From assembly GCA_910577935.1 (NCBI GenBank), contig CAJTOT010000001.1, forward strand, positions 224,068-288,067: 64,000 nucleotides of DNA, in the 5' to 3' direction. Below, in pieces: positions 6,954-15,422 of the stretch. Each line of letters starts with the position of its first letter. Within the stretch, counting starts at the first letter, position 1. This stretch comes from an uncultured Hungatella sp. GTDB taxonomy: Bacteria; Bacillota; Clostridia; Lachnospirales; Lachnospiraceae. The notes below the pieces were generated by a model. That model searched no databases. It saw nothing but the letters and a program-made list of their open reading frames with translations, and was not told the origin of the DNA. The position numbers and the translations under genes are program-made.

Positions 6954-7868
6954 CTAGTACAGCGGAACCACGGCTCCGTCGTAGGTGGACTCGATAAAGG
7001 CCTTCACCTCGTCGCTCTGGAGAGCCTCCACCAGAGCCTTGACGGCCTCGTCGTTCTCCTGGCCTTCCCGGACGGCGATGACATTGCCGTAGGTAGCCGC
7101 GGCGATGGACTGGGAATCCTCCACCGCCAGAGCGTCTGACACCTTGAACCCCGCCTCGATGGCATAGTTGCCGTTGATAACCGCTATGTCCACATCCTCG
7201 ATGGTTCTGGGAATCTGGGCGGCTTCCACCTCGTACAGCTTGATATTCTTGGGATTCTCCACGATATCATTCTTGGTGGCGGTCAGGTCAGCGCCCTCTT
7301 TCAGCTTGATCAGCCCCTGAGCCTCCAGAAGCAGAAGGGCCCTGGCCTCGTTGGTGGTATCGTTGGGAACCGCCACGGTGGCTCCGTCCGGCAGTTCCTC
7401 TAAAGAGCCGGTCTTTCCCGCGTAGATGCCAAACGGCTCATAATGTATGGCAGCCGCCGGCGCCAGGCTGGTCCCGTTCTCTTCATTAAATGACTCCAGA
7501 TAGGGAAGATGCTGGAAATAGTTGGCATCCAGGTCACCGGACTCCAGCGCCAGGTTCGGCTGAATGTAATCCACATACTCCTTGACATCCAGCTCATATC
7601 CTTTCTCCGCCAGGACACCGGCCGCCGCCTTGAGAATCTCCCCATGGGGAGCGGGGCTTGCGCCGACCACGATCTTCTTAAGCTCTCCGTCAGTCTTGGG
7701 AGCCTCGGCCTCGGTCTCAGCCTCAGCCGCTGTCTCCCCGCTGTCTCCCGCTGCCGTCGTCTCCGCGCCGGCAGCCGCCGTTGTAGTCTCTCCTGCTTTG
7801 TTACCCGAGCAGCCTGCCAGACTTCCTGCCAGCAGCATTGCCGCGATCACACATAATGTCTTTCTCAT
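6954..7868 (-). CDS. metQ: Methionine ABC transporter substrate-binding lipoprotein
   Basis: 304 residues from ATG 7868 (GGAGAG site); the longer frame to 7979 is non-coding leader. A signal peptide ends in the lipobox LAGCSGN, followed by an Ala/Thr/Glu linker and an NlpA/MetQ domain. That domain shows the typical GASPAPHGEIL, DYIQPNLAL and DANYFQHLPYL segments. It captures D- or L-methionine outside the membrane and feeds MetNI. It lies 226 bp after metI, and that gap contains its own TATAAT plus the module shared with argS, so binding-protein expression may be boosted separately. Confidence 0.93.
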   Translation of the reverse strand: MRKTLCVIAAMLLAGSLAGCSGNKAGETTTAAAGAETTAAGDSGETAAEAETEAEAPKTDGELKKIVVGASPAPHGEILKAAAGVLAEKGYELDVKEYVDYIQPNLALESGDLDANYFQHLPYLESFNEENGTSLAPAAAIHYEPFGIYAGKTGSLEELPDGATVAVPNDTTNEARALLLLEAQGLIKLKEGADLTATKNDIVENPKNIKLYEVEAAQIPRTIEDVDIAVINGNYAIEAGFKVSDALAVEDSQSIAAATYGNVIAVREGQENDEAVKALVEALQSDEVKAFIESTYDGAVVPLY

Positions 7869-7989
7869 AATCTTCTCTCCTCTCAGATTTTCAGGCCGGG
7901 GCCTGAATATATAGCTGATGCCTGCGGATTGTTCCGCGCTTCGCGCTCCCGCTTCTCCGCTTCGGCCGGCGCTGAACAAACGTCCACCG

Positions 7990-8020
7990 GGCCTTTTGAC
8001 TCCGGCATCATAATATTATA
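7990..8020 (-). promoter_or_regulatory. Probable internal metQ promoter with the argS-type module
   Basis: The -10 box TATAAT (8015-8020, minus strand) is followed after three bases by ATGATGCC then GGAGTCAAAAGGCC. This matches the argS block at 262-292 in 26 of 31 positions with identical spacing. No clear -35 is seen, so promoter activity is inferred from the -10 and the conserved block. Confidence 0.45.
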
Positions 8021-8094
8021 AAAACGCTGGCGGCGCGCAGATGCCTAGGATATCCTAACGCTCGCCTGACGCTCTCATAATCTTGGAAAATATG

Positions 8095-8760
8095 TCAGCG
8101 TATTCTCTTGTCGCCTTTTCGGGACATTTTCATTCCCGCTTCCTGGATAATCTGGACCATCACCACCAGGAGCACTACGGATATCCACATGAGGCCGGCT
8201 TCATACCGGTAATATCCGTAGTTGATGGCGATGGCTCCCACGCCGCCGCCGCCTACAAACCCGGCCATAGCGGAGTAGCTGAGGATGGTCGTCACCGCCA
8301 GGGCTCCGCCTACCAGAAGGGAGGGCCTGCACTCGGGAAGAAGAACCTTCCATATAATCTGCCAGTCGGAAGCCCCCATGGACTTGGCCGCCTCGATGAC
8401 TCCGCCGTCGATCTCCCGCAGGGAAGACTCCACCACACGGGCCACATAGGGCCCTGCCGCGATGGTCAGGGGAATCACCATGGCCGGTGAGCCGATTCTC
8501 GTCCCGATGACTATCTTGGACAGAGGCAGCACAATAAACAAAAGGATCAGAAAGGGCACAGACCGGAGAAGGTTGATCACCGTCCCCAGGGTCTTCTGAA
8601 GCCAGGGGACCGGATGGATGCCGTCGGAATCCGTGACCACCAGGACAATCCCAAGGGGAAGCCCTATTACATAGGCAAACAGGGAGGACAGAAACACCAT
8701 GTAAAAGGTCTCCCAGATGCCTGTTTTCAGCATCGCTATGGTAGAAGGGTCAAATGTCAT
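8095..8760 (-). CDS. metI: Methionine ABC transporter permease
   Basis: 221 residues with five or six hydrophobic segments and the ABC permease EAA-type loop (IEAAKSMGASDWQIIWKVLLPE, about residues 123-144), which docks on MetN. MetI dimerises to form the channel. The ATG at 8760 overlaps the metN stop by 11 bp, so translation is coupled. The family length is 215-225, so it is complete. Confidence 0.95.
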   Translation of the reverse strand: MTFDPSTIAMLKTGIWETFYMVFLSSLFAYVIGLPLGIVLVVTDSDGIHPVPWLQKTLGTVINLLRSVPFLILLFIVLPLSKIVIGTRIGSPAMVIPLTIAAGPYVARVVESSLREIDGGVIEAAKSMGASDWQIIWKVLLPECRPSLLVGGALAVTTILSYSAMAGFVGGGGVGAIAINYGYYRYEAGLMWISVVLLVVMVQIIQEAGMKMSRKGDKRIR

Positions 8761-9763
8761 GTTCTCTTACCTCCTCATATGGAATATTCACCGTATCCAG
8801 GTAGTGAAGGGCCCTGGCGGCCTCCGTCTCGTCCTCGGGGAGCTGGATAATCATCTGCCCCATGGCGGTTCCTCCCACATCCCTGGTCTGGGCGTACATG
8901 ATGTTCACCGGAACCTTGCAGGCCAGCACCAGGTTGGAGATCACCGGCTCCGTGGACTCTCGCCCGTCAAAAATAATCCGTATCTGCCTGGAACCGCCGA
9001 AGGTCGCCTGTTTTACCGCGTCCCCCAGTATCAGCTGGCGGCCGATTCGGGACTTGGGCTCTGAAAATATCTCGGACACCTTTCCCGCTTCCGCTATCTG
9101 GCTCTGGTCGATGATGGCCACCCGGTCGCAGATAGCCTCGATCACCGCCATCTCGTGGGTGATCACGATGACCGTCACCCCCATGGTCCGGTTGATCTCT
9201 TTTAGCAGCTCCAGGATAGACTTGGTTGTGTTGGGGTCCAGGGCGCTGGTGGCCTCGTCGCACAGAATCACCTTGGGGTTGGTTGCCAGAGCCCTGGCGA
9301 TGGCGACACGCTGCTTCTGCCCTCCTGACAGCTGGGCCGGATAGGCTCCCGCCCGGTCTTTAAGCCCCACCGTCTCAAGCAGTTCCAGAGCCCTGGCCTT
9401 GGCGCCGGCTTTCGGCGTTCCCACCAGCTCCAGCGGAAAACACACGTTGCGGAGCACATTTCTCTGGGCAAGCAGATTGAACTGCTGGAAAATCATCCCC
9501 ATGGACTGCCTGGCCTTCCTGAGCTGGGCCGGGCTCATCTCCCCCAGCCGCCTGCCCTCGAAAACCACGTCTCCCTCTGTGGGAACCTCCAGGTAATTGA
9601 TGCACCGCACCAAGGTGCTTTTTCCCGCCCCGCTGAGGCCGATGATGCCGAATATCTCCCCCTGGCAGATCTCCAGGTTGATATCGTTTAAAGCCCGCAC
9701 CTTTCCCTCTGATGTCTGAAACTCTTTTCCCAGATGGTCGATCTGGATAATAGGCTGCTCCAT
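8750..9763 (-). CDS. metN: Methionine ABC transporter ATP-binding protein
   Basis: 337 residues from ATG 9763, chosen because GGAGG lies 5 bp upstream; an earlier in-frame ATG (9775) would place that site inside the gene. Walker A GLSGAGKST is at residues 42-50; the signature LSGGQKQR, Walker B ILCDEATSALD and the H-loop ITHE are all intact. The C-terminal 90 residues form the NIL (ACT-like) domain that binds methionine and gives transinhibition of the importer. It heads the metN-metI-metQ operon, preceded by a terminator and a Met-rich leader frame. Confidence 0.96.
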   Translation of the reverse strand: MEQPIIQIDHLGKEFQTSEGKVRALNDINLEICQGEIFGIIGLSGAGKSTLVRCINYLEVPTEGDVVFEGRRLGEMSPAQLRKARQSMGMIFQQFNLLAQRNVLRNVCFPLELVGTPKAGAKARALELLETVGLKDRAGAYPAQLSGGQKQRVAIARALATNPKVILCDEATSALDPNTTKSILELLKEINRTMGVTVIVITHEMAVIEAICDRVAIIDQSQIAEAGKVSEIFSEPKSRIGRQLILGDAVKQATFGGSRQIRIIFDGRESTEPVISNLVLACKVPVNIMYAQTRDVGGTAMGQMIIQLPEDETEAARALHYLDTVNIPYEEVREHDI

Positions 9764-9803
9764 AAGCTCCTCCATTCTCAGCAATTGTACGCAGACACGC
9801 AAA

Positions 9804-9834
9804 AAGCCGCAGATCCTATACAGACCGGCGGCTT
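9804..9834 (-). terminator. Attenuator terminator in the metNIQ leader
   Basis: On the minus strand a stem pairs AAGCCGC (9834-9828) with GCGGCTT (9810-9804). After one C/T mismatch, GGTC pairs with GATC (one G-U) around the loop TGTATAG. Five Ts end the 3' arm. It lies between the leader peptide stop (9904) and the metN ribosome site (about 9770), so it must be read through for metN expression. Confidence 0.8.
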
Positions 9835-9862
9835 CATCTCGTCAATACAGATATACCCGTGC

Positions 9863-9945
9863 CCTCTGGCACCTCTTCTGTAAGCACTGTCCCTACAAGA
9901 CCTTCAAATTCCACTAGATTGTACGCACATGAACATAGGGCACAT
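9863..9945 (-). promoter_or_regulatory. Competing hairpins in the metNIQ leader RNA
   Basis: GTGCC-AGAG-GGCAC (9863-9876) forms a tight 5-bp tetraloop hairpin. The same GGGCAC can instead pair with GTGCCC inside leader codons 19-21, and that GTGCCC can also close a local hairpin with the preceding GGGCA. A stalled ribosome on the Met codons would change which pairs form. I could not find a clean antiterminator that pairs with the terminator's 5' arm; only a 6-base UACAGA/UCUGUA match is visible. Confidence 0.4.
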
Positions 9946-9999
9946 GACCATGCCCTTCGCCATATACATATTCATCATCATGGACTTTGAATTGTACAT
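9904..9999 (-). CDS. Met-rich leader peptide of the metNIQ operon
   Basis: A 31-codon frame from ATG 9999 to TGA 9904 begins 7 bp after a perfect GGAGG (10007-10011). Ten of 31 residues are Met, at positions 1, 7, 8, 9, 11, 13, 17, 19, 22 and 24, including a Met-Met-Met run (7-9); two Cys (20, 25) are also present. It is the only good reading frame in the 285-base transcribed leader, and a terminator lies 70 bases past its stop. This is the anatomy of amino-acid leader-peptide attenuation, as in trp or his operons. Ribosome stalling at Met codons would report low charged tRNA-Met. No SAM riboswitch or T-box consensus is visible. The peptide is likely to have no function beyond being translated. 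Confidence 0.8.
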   Translation of the reverse strand: MYNSKSMMMNMYMAKGMVMCPMFMCVQSSGI

Positions 10000-10054
10000 T
10001 GCAGTTCCTCCAAACTCAGGTTTTGTTACTTCTGCGATTACTTCTATGTGTGGT

Positions 10055-10083
10055 ATTCTACTCCAAGGTCACTTTCTTGTCAA
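10055..10083 (-). promoter_or_regulatory. metNIQ promoter
   Basis: On the minus strand the -35 box TTGACA (10078-10083) and the -10 box TAGAAT (10055-10060) have a 17-bp spacer. This places the start near 10048, about 50 bases ahead of the leader peptide ATG and 285 bases ahead of metN. Confidence 0.8.
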
Positions 10084-10114
10084 GCATTTTGTGATTAAGT
10101 TTATAATCTTCCGT

Positions 10115-11518
10115 TTAAGCGCACAGATCCACGATCACCTGGGCAAATATCTTCGCGCTGACCAGAAGGTCCTCCAGCGCCGCGAACTCATCGGCACCGT
10201 GCATGCGGTTGTCCGTCCCCGGCATGGCGGCGCCGAAGGCGACTCCGTTCTTCAGCTCGTGGACATAGGTTCCCCCTCCGGTGTAGAGACATTCTCCCTC
10301 TCTTCCCGTGTACGCCTCGTACTCTTTTAAAAGCGTGCGGACAAACAGGCTGTCTCCGTCTACATGGTGGGGCGGCCTCATGGTGTCGTTGTGAAGGGTG
10401 AGGCCGATCCCGGCCATGCGCTCCTTCACCACCCGGAGCACATTCTCCTCTGTGGCGCAGATAGGGCAGCGGCTGTCGAATCTTCCGTCCAGGCTGTCTT
10501 CTGTCACCTTCAGCATGCTGAAGGCCAGGGTCAGATTTCCCGATATGTGGTCTTCCATGGCGATGCCCATGGCTTTTCCGTACAAATCGCCGTGGGGAAT
10601 CAGCTTCAAGAGGCCCTTCAGGCATTCTGTCTGGGGGCAGTCCTCCAGGGGCAGGCGGGTGATGTAGACAAGAAGGCCGGTGAGCGCGTTGTTGCCGCCT
10701 TCCGGGTGGGCCGCGTGGGCGTTATCTCCCTGTGCCGTGATTTTGGTCAGGGCCCCTTCACAGCTGAAGGAGAAGGTGATGCCTGTCTCTTTTTCCGCCT
10801 CCCTGGCAGTCTGTTCCAGAATCTCCCGGCTCACGCCTTCCACCGCGGCAAATGCCTTGCCGGGCACCACGTTGACCTTGATTCCCGCGTCCAGGGACAC
10901 CAGCCGGGCGCTCCCCCGGGACTTGGAAAAACTGCCGGTAAAATGGGCGGCAAGACCGCCTTTCTCCACATTGATCACGGGAAATTCCGCATCCGGGGAG
11001 AAGGTCATGGGAGCCTCCTGTTCCATTTTATAATAATGCTCGATGTCGGAACTTCCGCACTCCTCGTCGGTTCCCAAAATCAACCGCACATTTTTCTTCA
11101 AAGGTATTCCCAGCTCCTTCACCGCTCTCATGGCGTAGAGGGCAGCCACTGCCGGCCCCTTATCGTCGGCGGTTCCGCGTCCAAACAGGCAACCGTCCTT
11201 CAGCACAGGCTCAAAGGGGGCCGTCACCTGCCATCCCTCTCCCGCCGGAACCACATCCAGATGGGCGAGGATGTCAAGCTGTTTTTCCCTGTCATTGAGA
11301 TCCGCCGTGCCTACATAGTTGTCATAGCTGCGGACGGCAAAGCCGTACCTCTTTGCCATCTCCAGAGCCGCGGCCAGGGCTGCGGCCGCTCCAGGGCCGT
11401 AGGGCATCCCTTCCTCTGCCGGCATCTTCTCGCTGTTAATGCGGCACAGGGCAAAAATGTCCTCCACCATCTCCCGGCTGTGGCTGTCAATAAATTCCTC
11501 TATCTGTTTTCTGTACAT
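10115..11518 (-). CDS. M20 family dipeptidase (PepV/Sapep type)
   Basis: 467 residues, the expected length. It is a zinc-dependent cytosolic dipeptidase. The first metal ligand is in HLDVVPAG, the bridging Asp in GTADDKGP, the catalytic and ligand Glu pair in GTDEECGSSD, later ligands in FSPDAEFP and near the C-terminus in the TGGGTYVHEL segment. The inserted lid domain between the two catalytic halves is present. It is encoded divergent from nothing: it lies on the same strand as, and just upstream of, the metNIQ promoter. It probably supplies amino acids from imported peptides; substrate range cannot be read from sequence. PepV is the likely name, but I leave the symbol blank. Confidence 0.9.
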   Translation of the reverse strand: MYRKQIEEFIDSHSREMVEDIFALCRINSEKMPAEEGMPYGPGAAAALAAALEMAKRYGFAVRSYDNYVGTADLNDREKQLDILAHLDVVPAGEGWQVTAPFEPVLKDGCLFGRGTADDKGPAVAALYAMRAVKELGIPLKKNVRLILGTDEECGSSDIEHYYKMEQEAPMTFSPDAEFPVINVEKGGLAAHFTGSFSKSRGSARLVSLDAGIKVNVVPGKAFAAVEGVSREILEQTAREAEKETGITFSFSCEGALTKITAQGDNAHAAHPEGGNNALTGLLVYITRLPLEDCPQTECLKGLLKLIPHGDLYGKAMGIAMEDHISGNLTLAFSMLKVTEDSLDGRFDSRCPICATEENVLRVVKERMAGIGLTLHNDTMRPPHHVDGDSLFVRTLLKEYEAYTGREGECLYTGGGTYVHELKNGVAFGAAMPGTDNRMHGADEFAALEDLLVSAKIFAQVIVDLCA

Positions 11519-11583
11519 GTGATTCCCGTCTCCTTCTTCTTTCCTTCTTCTTTCCCTGTCCCGGCTGTCAGGCGGATACAGGG

Positions 11584-12027
11584 CTACTTTGACATCTCCG
11601 CCAGAGTCTGGTTCACCGCTTTTCCGTCGGCCTTCCCCTTTACCCTGGGCATGAGGACTTTCATGATCTTTCCTTTGTCCGCGGGAGTGGGCTTTTCGAT
11701 TCCCAGTTCGCCGAGAACGGACTGAATCACCTCTTTAATCTGCTCCACGGACATGTCCTCGGGGGCAAACTCCTTGTACACGCTGATCCGCAGGGCTGCC
11801 TCCTCCTTGATGTCGGTTCTGTCCGCCGGGGCGGAGTCGTAGGTCTCCTGGCACTGCTTGATCTCCTTCTTTACCACAGCGTTCTCCTCATCCTCTGTCA
11901 GGGGGGAACGCTTGTCGATCTCGGCGTTCTTCAGCACACTGAGCAGCATGGACAGAGCGTCCTTTCGCTCCTTGTTCTTCTCCTTCATAGCCTGCACCAT
12001 TGCGGCTCTCACTACATCAATCTTACT
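11584..12027 (-). CDS. yqeY: GatB/YqeY domain protein
   Basis: 147 residues from ATG 12027 (AGGAGG site about 10 bp upstream; the ATG at 12051 lacks one). The whole protein is a YqeY domain, the helical module also found at the C-terminus of GatB, where it contacts tRNA. Free-standing YqeY is widespread in Firmicutes with no settled role. The ending KADGKAVNQTLAEMSK is the usual pattern. It ends 65 bp before pepV begins, so the two could share a transcript. Confidence 0.9.
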   Translation of the reverse strand, partial: SKIDVVRAAMVQAMKEKNKERKDALSMLLSVLKNAEIDKRSPLTEDEENAVVKKEIKQCQETYDSAPADRTDIKEEAALRISVYKEFAPEDMSVEQIKEVIQSVLGELGIEKPTPADKGKIMKVLMPRVKGKADGKAVNQTLAEMSK

Positions 12028-12181
12028 CATTAGGTTTTTGCCTCCTGTCATATATTTGCTTTTCTTCCCCCAGTGAACAAGCCCCCTGCCGGGGGATTCT
12101 TTCCCTTTTCTTCCCTCCGCTCCCCCATGCCCGTCTGCCGGACCCGGCGGTTCATCAGATACAGGGCCGCCTGCGCAGCTC

Positions 12182-13774
12182 CTAGCTGCGCCCGAATTCG
12201 CTCATTTTTAAGTCGGGGTTGCGGTCCTGGACCATTCCGATGCTCCAGCTGTTTACGAAGAGCAGAAGGGGGTTGTCTTTTAAGTCTTTGATTCGTTTCA
12301 TGTCTGAGGTTCCCTGGATTTTGGATACGTCGACCTCGTCCTTGTTTTCTACCCACCTGATGTATTCATAGGGCAGCTTCTCCAGCTTGACTTCTACGTT
12401 GTACTCATTTTCCAGGCGGTAGGTGAGGACTTCGAACTGCAGTTCCCCCACTACGCCCACGATGATCTCTTCCATGCCTGTGTTGAATTCCTGGAAGATC
12501 TGGATGGCGCCCTCCTGGGCAATCTGGTTTACGCCTTTGATAAACTGTTTCCGCTTCATGGTGTCCACCTGGCGGACTCTGGCGAAATGCTCCGGGGCGA
12601 AGGTAGGGATTCCCTCGTACTGGAACCTCTGGCTGGAGGAACACAGGGTATCCCCGATGGAAAATATGCCTGGGTCGAAAACCCCTATGATATCCCCCGC
12701 GAAGGCTTCGTCCACGATCTTCCGGTCCTGGGCCATGAGCTGCTGGGGCTGGGAGAGGCGCATCTTTTTTCCGCCCTGGACGTGGTTGACTTCCATCCCC
12801 GCCTCAAATTTGCCGGAGACGATGCGCATAAAGGCGATTCTGTCCCTGTGGGCCTTGTTCATGTTTGCCTGGATCTTGAACACGAAGGCGGAAAAGTCCT
12901 CCTTAAATGGGTCCACTTCCCCTGTGGTGGTCTTTCTCGCAAGAGGGGAGGTGGTCATCTGAAGAAAATGCTGCAAAAATGTCTCCACGCCGAAGTTGGT
13001 CAGCGCCGAGCCGAAAAACACAGGCGACAGGTCTCCGCGCCTCACTCTCTCAATGTCAAATTCGTCCGCCGCGCCGTCCAGGAGCTCGATCTCCTCCAGA
13101 AGCTGGGCGTGGTTGGCCTCTCCGATGACGGCGTCCACGTCGGCTCCCTCTACGTCAAACGTCCGGGAAGCCACCTCCTTCTGTCCTCCCATGGCGGCGG
13201 TGAAGGTGGTAATCTGCCGCTTCTCCCTGTCGTAGACGCCTTTGAAGTTCTTCCCGCAGCCGATGGGCCAGTTGACGGGACAGGTCCTGATTCCCAGCAC
13301 ATTTTCAATGTCGTCCATCAGCTCAAACGGATCTCTCGCCTCCCGGTCCATCTTGTTGATAAATGTAAAAATAGGGATTCCCCGCATGACGCAGACCTTG
13401 AACAGCTTGATGGTCTGGGCTTCCACGCCCTTGGAGCCGTCGATGACCATGACTGCGCTGTCCGCCGCCATGAGAGTCCGGTAGGTATCCTCCGAGAAAT
13501 CCTGGTGGCCGGGGGTGTCCAGGATATTGATACAGTAATTGTCATATTCAAACTGCATAACCGACGATGTTACGGAGATTCCCCTCTCTTTCTCTATCTC
13601 CATCCAGTCAGACACCGCGTGCTTGGCGGCTTTCCTCCCTTTTACCGTTCCCGCCAGGTTGATAGCCCCCCCGTATAGAAGAAACTTCTCCGTCAGAGTA
13701 GTCTTGCCGGCATCAGGGTGAGATATGATGGCAAATGTTCTTCGCTTTTTGATTTCCTCTGCTATGGTTGACAA
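12182..13774 (-). CDS. prfC: Peptide chain release factor 3
   Basis: 530 residues. It is a GTPase that ejects RF1/RF2 from the ribosome after termination. The G1 loop is HPDAGKTT (19-26), G3 DTPGHQDF, G4 NKMD; domains II and III follow, with the RF3-specific C-terminus. The start codon is TTG (13774) with a strong GGAGG site, an unusual choice also seen for ftsZ in this window. The frame runs a little past the conserved end (KMSEFGRS). A SigA promoter lies just upstream. The gene is not in an operon with yqeY by orientation spacing (150 bp), but read-through is possible. Confidence 0.95.
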   Translation of the reverse strand: MSTIAEEIKKRRTFAIISHPDAGKTTLTEKFLLYGGAINLAGTVKGRKAAKHAVSDWMEIEKERGISVTSSVMQFEYDNYCINILDTPGHQDFSEDTYRTLMAADSAVMVIDGSKGVEAQTIKLFKVCVMRGIPIFTFINKMDREARDPFELMDDIENVLGIRTCPVNWPIGCGKNFKGVYDREKRQITTFTAAMGGQKEVASRTFDVEGADVDAVIGEANHAQLLEEIELLDGAADEFDIERVRRGDLSPVFFGSALTNFGVETFLQHFLQMTTSPLARKTTTGEVDPFKEDFSAFVFKIQANMNKAHRDRIAFMRIVSGKFEAGMEVNHVQGGKKMRLSQPQQLMAQDRKIVDEAFAGDIIGVFDPGIFSIGDTLCSSSQRFQYEGIPTFAPEHFARVRQVDTMKRKQFIKGVNQIAQEGAIQIFQEFNTGMEEIIVGVVGELQFEVLTYRLENEYNVEVKLEKLPYEYIRWVENKDEVDVSKIQGTSDMKRIKDLKDNPLLLFVNSWSIGMVQDRNPDLKMSEFGRS

Positions 13775-13807
13775 AATAATTCCTCCGATTCGTTTAAATG
13801 CCTAATC

Positions 13808-13836
13808 ATTGTAGTATCAATCAGGCTTTGCGTCAA
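13808..13836 (-). promoter_or_regulatory. prfC promoter
   Basis: The minus-strand -35 box TTGACG (13831-13836) and -10 box TACAAT (13808-13813) are 17 bp apart, about 35 bp ahead of the TTG start codon. Confidence 0.65.
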
Positions 13837-14022
13837 GGTTTTCCTGGAAATAATGACTGATTTTACTAGCGGCGGACCTGCTTTTATTCGATAACCACAG
13901 AGGATTCGCATTGGGATAACGAAGAGGTGCAGTTTAATTGTATCCGTAATCCATCTTCAAATTTTCTGCCTCTATCTAAAAAAATGCGTTTTCTTAAAAT
14001 GCCATCAGTGCTGTCTACAATA

Positions 14023-15225
14023 TCACTTTTCAACCGCCTGAGCATAAAAAATCTTCGTCAGAATCTTATCCGCCACCTCTTCCTTGCTCATCTTCCCCAG
14101 CTGAATCTCCTCATCCCCGGTGATCAGCGTCACCACATTGGTATCCGCGCCGAACCCTGCCCCTTCCACTTTCAGGCTGTTGGCAACCACCATATCCAGA
14201 TTCTTTTTGAAGAGCTTTGTCCGGGAATTTTCCACCAGGTTCTGGGTCTCCATGGAGAACCCGCACAGAAACTGGCCCTCCCTCTTATGCTGTCCCAGGT
14301 ACGCCAGGATGTCGTCGGTGCGCTCCATGGCAAGGACAAACTCCCCATCCTTTTTCTTCATCTTCTCCTGGGACACCTGAGCCGGGCGGTAGTCTGCCAC
14401 CGCCGCCGCCTTGATGACGGCGTCCTGCTCCCAGCTTATGGAGGTAACCGCCTTGAACATCTCCCTGGCACTCTCCACCGGCAGCACCTTCACAAACCTG
14501 GGCTTCTCGATCTGCGTGGGGCCGGTCACCAGGGTCACCTCCGCCCCCCGGCAGGCCGCCACCTTCGCCACGGCGTAACCCATCTTGCCTGTGGAGCGGT
14601 TGGTCAGATACCGCACCGGGTCCAGGGCCTCCCTGGTAGGCCCGGCGGTGACCAGAATCTTCTTTCCCGCAAGGTCTTTTCCATAGCCGATCTCATGGAT
14701 AATATAATCCAGCAGCACCGAGGGCTCCGGCATCTTCCCCGCCCCCGTGTCGCCGCATGCCAGATACCCCACGGCAGGGTCGATCACATGCATCCCGTAG
14801 CCCCGGCACCGCTTCAGATTGTCCTGGGTCACGGGATTCTCATACATCTGGGTGTTCATGGCAGGAGAGATGTACTTGGGGCACCTGCAGGCCAGGAAGG
14901 TGGTGGTCAGCATGTCGTCCGCCAGCCCGCAGGCCGCCTTGGCGATGACGTTGGCAGTGGCCGGGGCCAGCATGAAAATATCCGCCTTCTTCGCCAGCGC
15001 CACATGCTCCACGCTGAATTCAAAATTCCTGTCAAAGGTATCTACCAGACATTTATTCCCTGTGAGACTCTCAAACGTCACCGGCGTGATAAACTCCGTG
15101 GCGTTTTTTGTCATAATCACCTGTACATCTGCGTGAAGCTTCTTCAGACTGCTGGCCAGGTACGCGATCTTATATGCCGCGATGCTGCCGCTGACTCCAA
15201 GCACTACCGTCTTTCCACTTAACAT
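14023..15225 (-). CDS. coaBC: Bifunctional phosphopantothenoylcysteine decarboxylase/synthase
   Basis: 400 residues from ATG 15225 (GGAGGG site); the frame extends to 15375 without a good site. It makes 4'-phosphopantetheine from 4'-phosphopantothenate and cysteine. The N-terminal CoaC flavoprotein half shows GSIAAYK, the active-site His in EHVALAKKAD, PAMNTQMYENP and the substrate Cys in LACGDTGAGKM. The C-terminal CoaB half starts near residue 185 with ITAGPTREALDPVR and the NRSTGKMG loop. It is divergent from coaX, the kinase that makes its substrate. Confidence 0.97.
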   Translation of the reverse strand: MLSGKTVVLGVSGSIAAYKIAYLASSLKKLHADVQVIMTKNATEFITPVTFESLTGNKCLVDTFDRNFEFSVEHVALAKKADIFMLAPATANVIAKAACGLADDMLTTTFLACRCPKYISPAMNTQMYENPVTQDNLKRCRGYGMHVIDPAVGYLACGDTGAGKMPEPSVLLDYIIHEIGYGKDLAGKKILVTAGPTREALDPVRYLTNRSTGKMGYAVAKVAACRGAEVTLVTGPTQIEKPRFVKVLPVESAREMFKAVTSISWEQDAVIKAAAVADYRPAQVSQEKMKKKDGEFVLAMERTDDILAYLGQHKREGQFLCGFSMETQNLVENSRTKLFKKNLDMVVANSLKVEGAGFGADTNVVTLITGDEEIQLGKMSKEEVADKILTKIFYAQAVEK

Positions 15226-15422
15226 AACCGTTCCCTCCGCTGCCTTGTATTTTTCACTAAAGTATGCTAATCTTTTTATGCTGATCTTTTGCTCAGTATA
15301 CCATGATTCCTCAGTGATACACAACCCTTTATTCGGAGGGCTGCTGTCCGCGGCCTTTCCGGCGCTGCTGTTCACAGGTGCCCTGTGAACCCAGCGCCGC
15401 AGTAACCTGAAAGGAGACTTAT

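Noticed and set aside
9763..10050. SAM riboswitch or methionine T-box for metNIQ
   Set aside because: I looked for the SAM-I core (CTTATCAAGAGAGGTGGAGGGA-like) and the T-box motif on the minus strand and saw neither.
9929..10330. A plus-strand open frame across the metN leader
   Set aside because: It is antisense to the leader peptide and the end of the dipeptidase gene, has no ribosome site, and its Met/Ile pattern is the mirror of the CAT codons of the Met-rich frame.
12070..12110. Terminator of prfC (CCCCC-GGCA-GGGGG)
   Set aside because: The stem is only five pairs and no T-run follows on the minus strand; too weak to list.
12182..12356. A frameshift or longer end of prfC
   Set aside because: The reading frame ends in the normal place for RF3 (KMSEFGRS), and the overlapping frame at 12048-12356 has no ribosome site.
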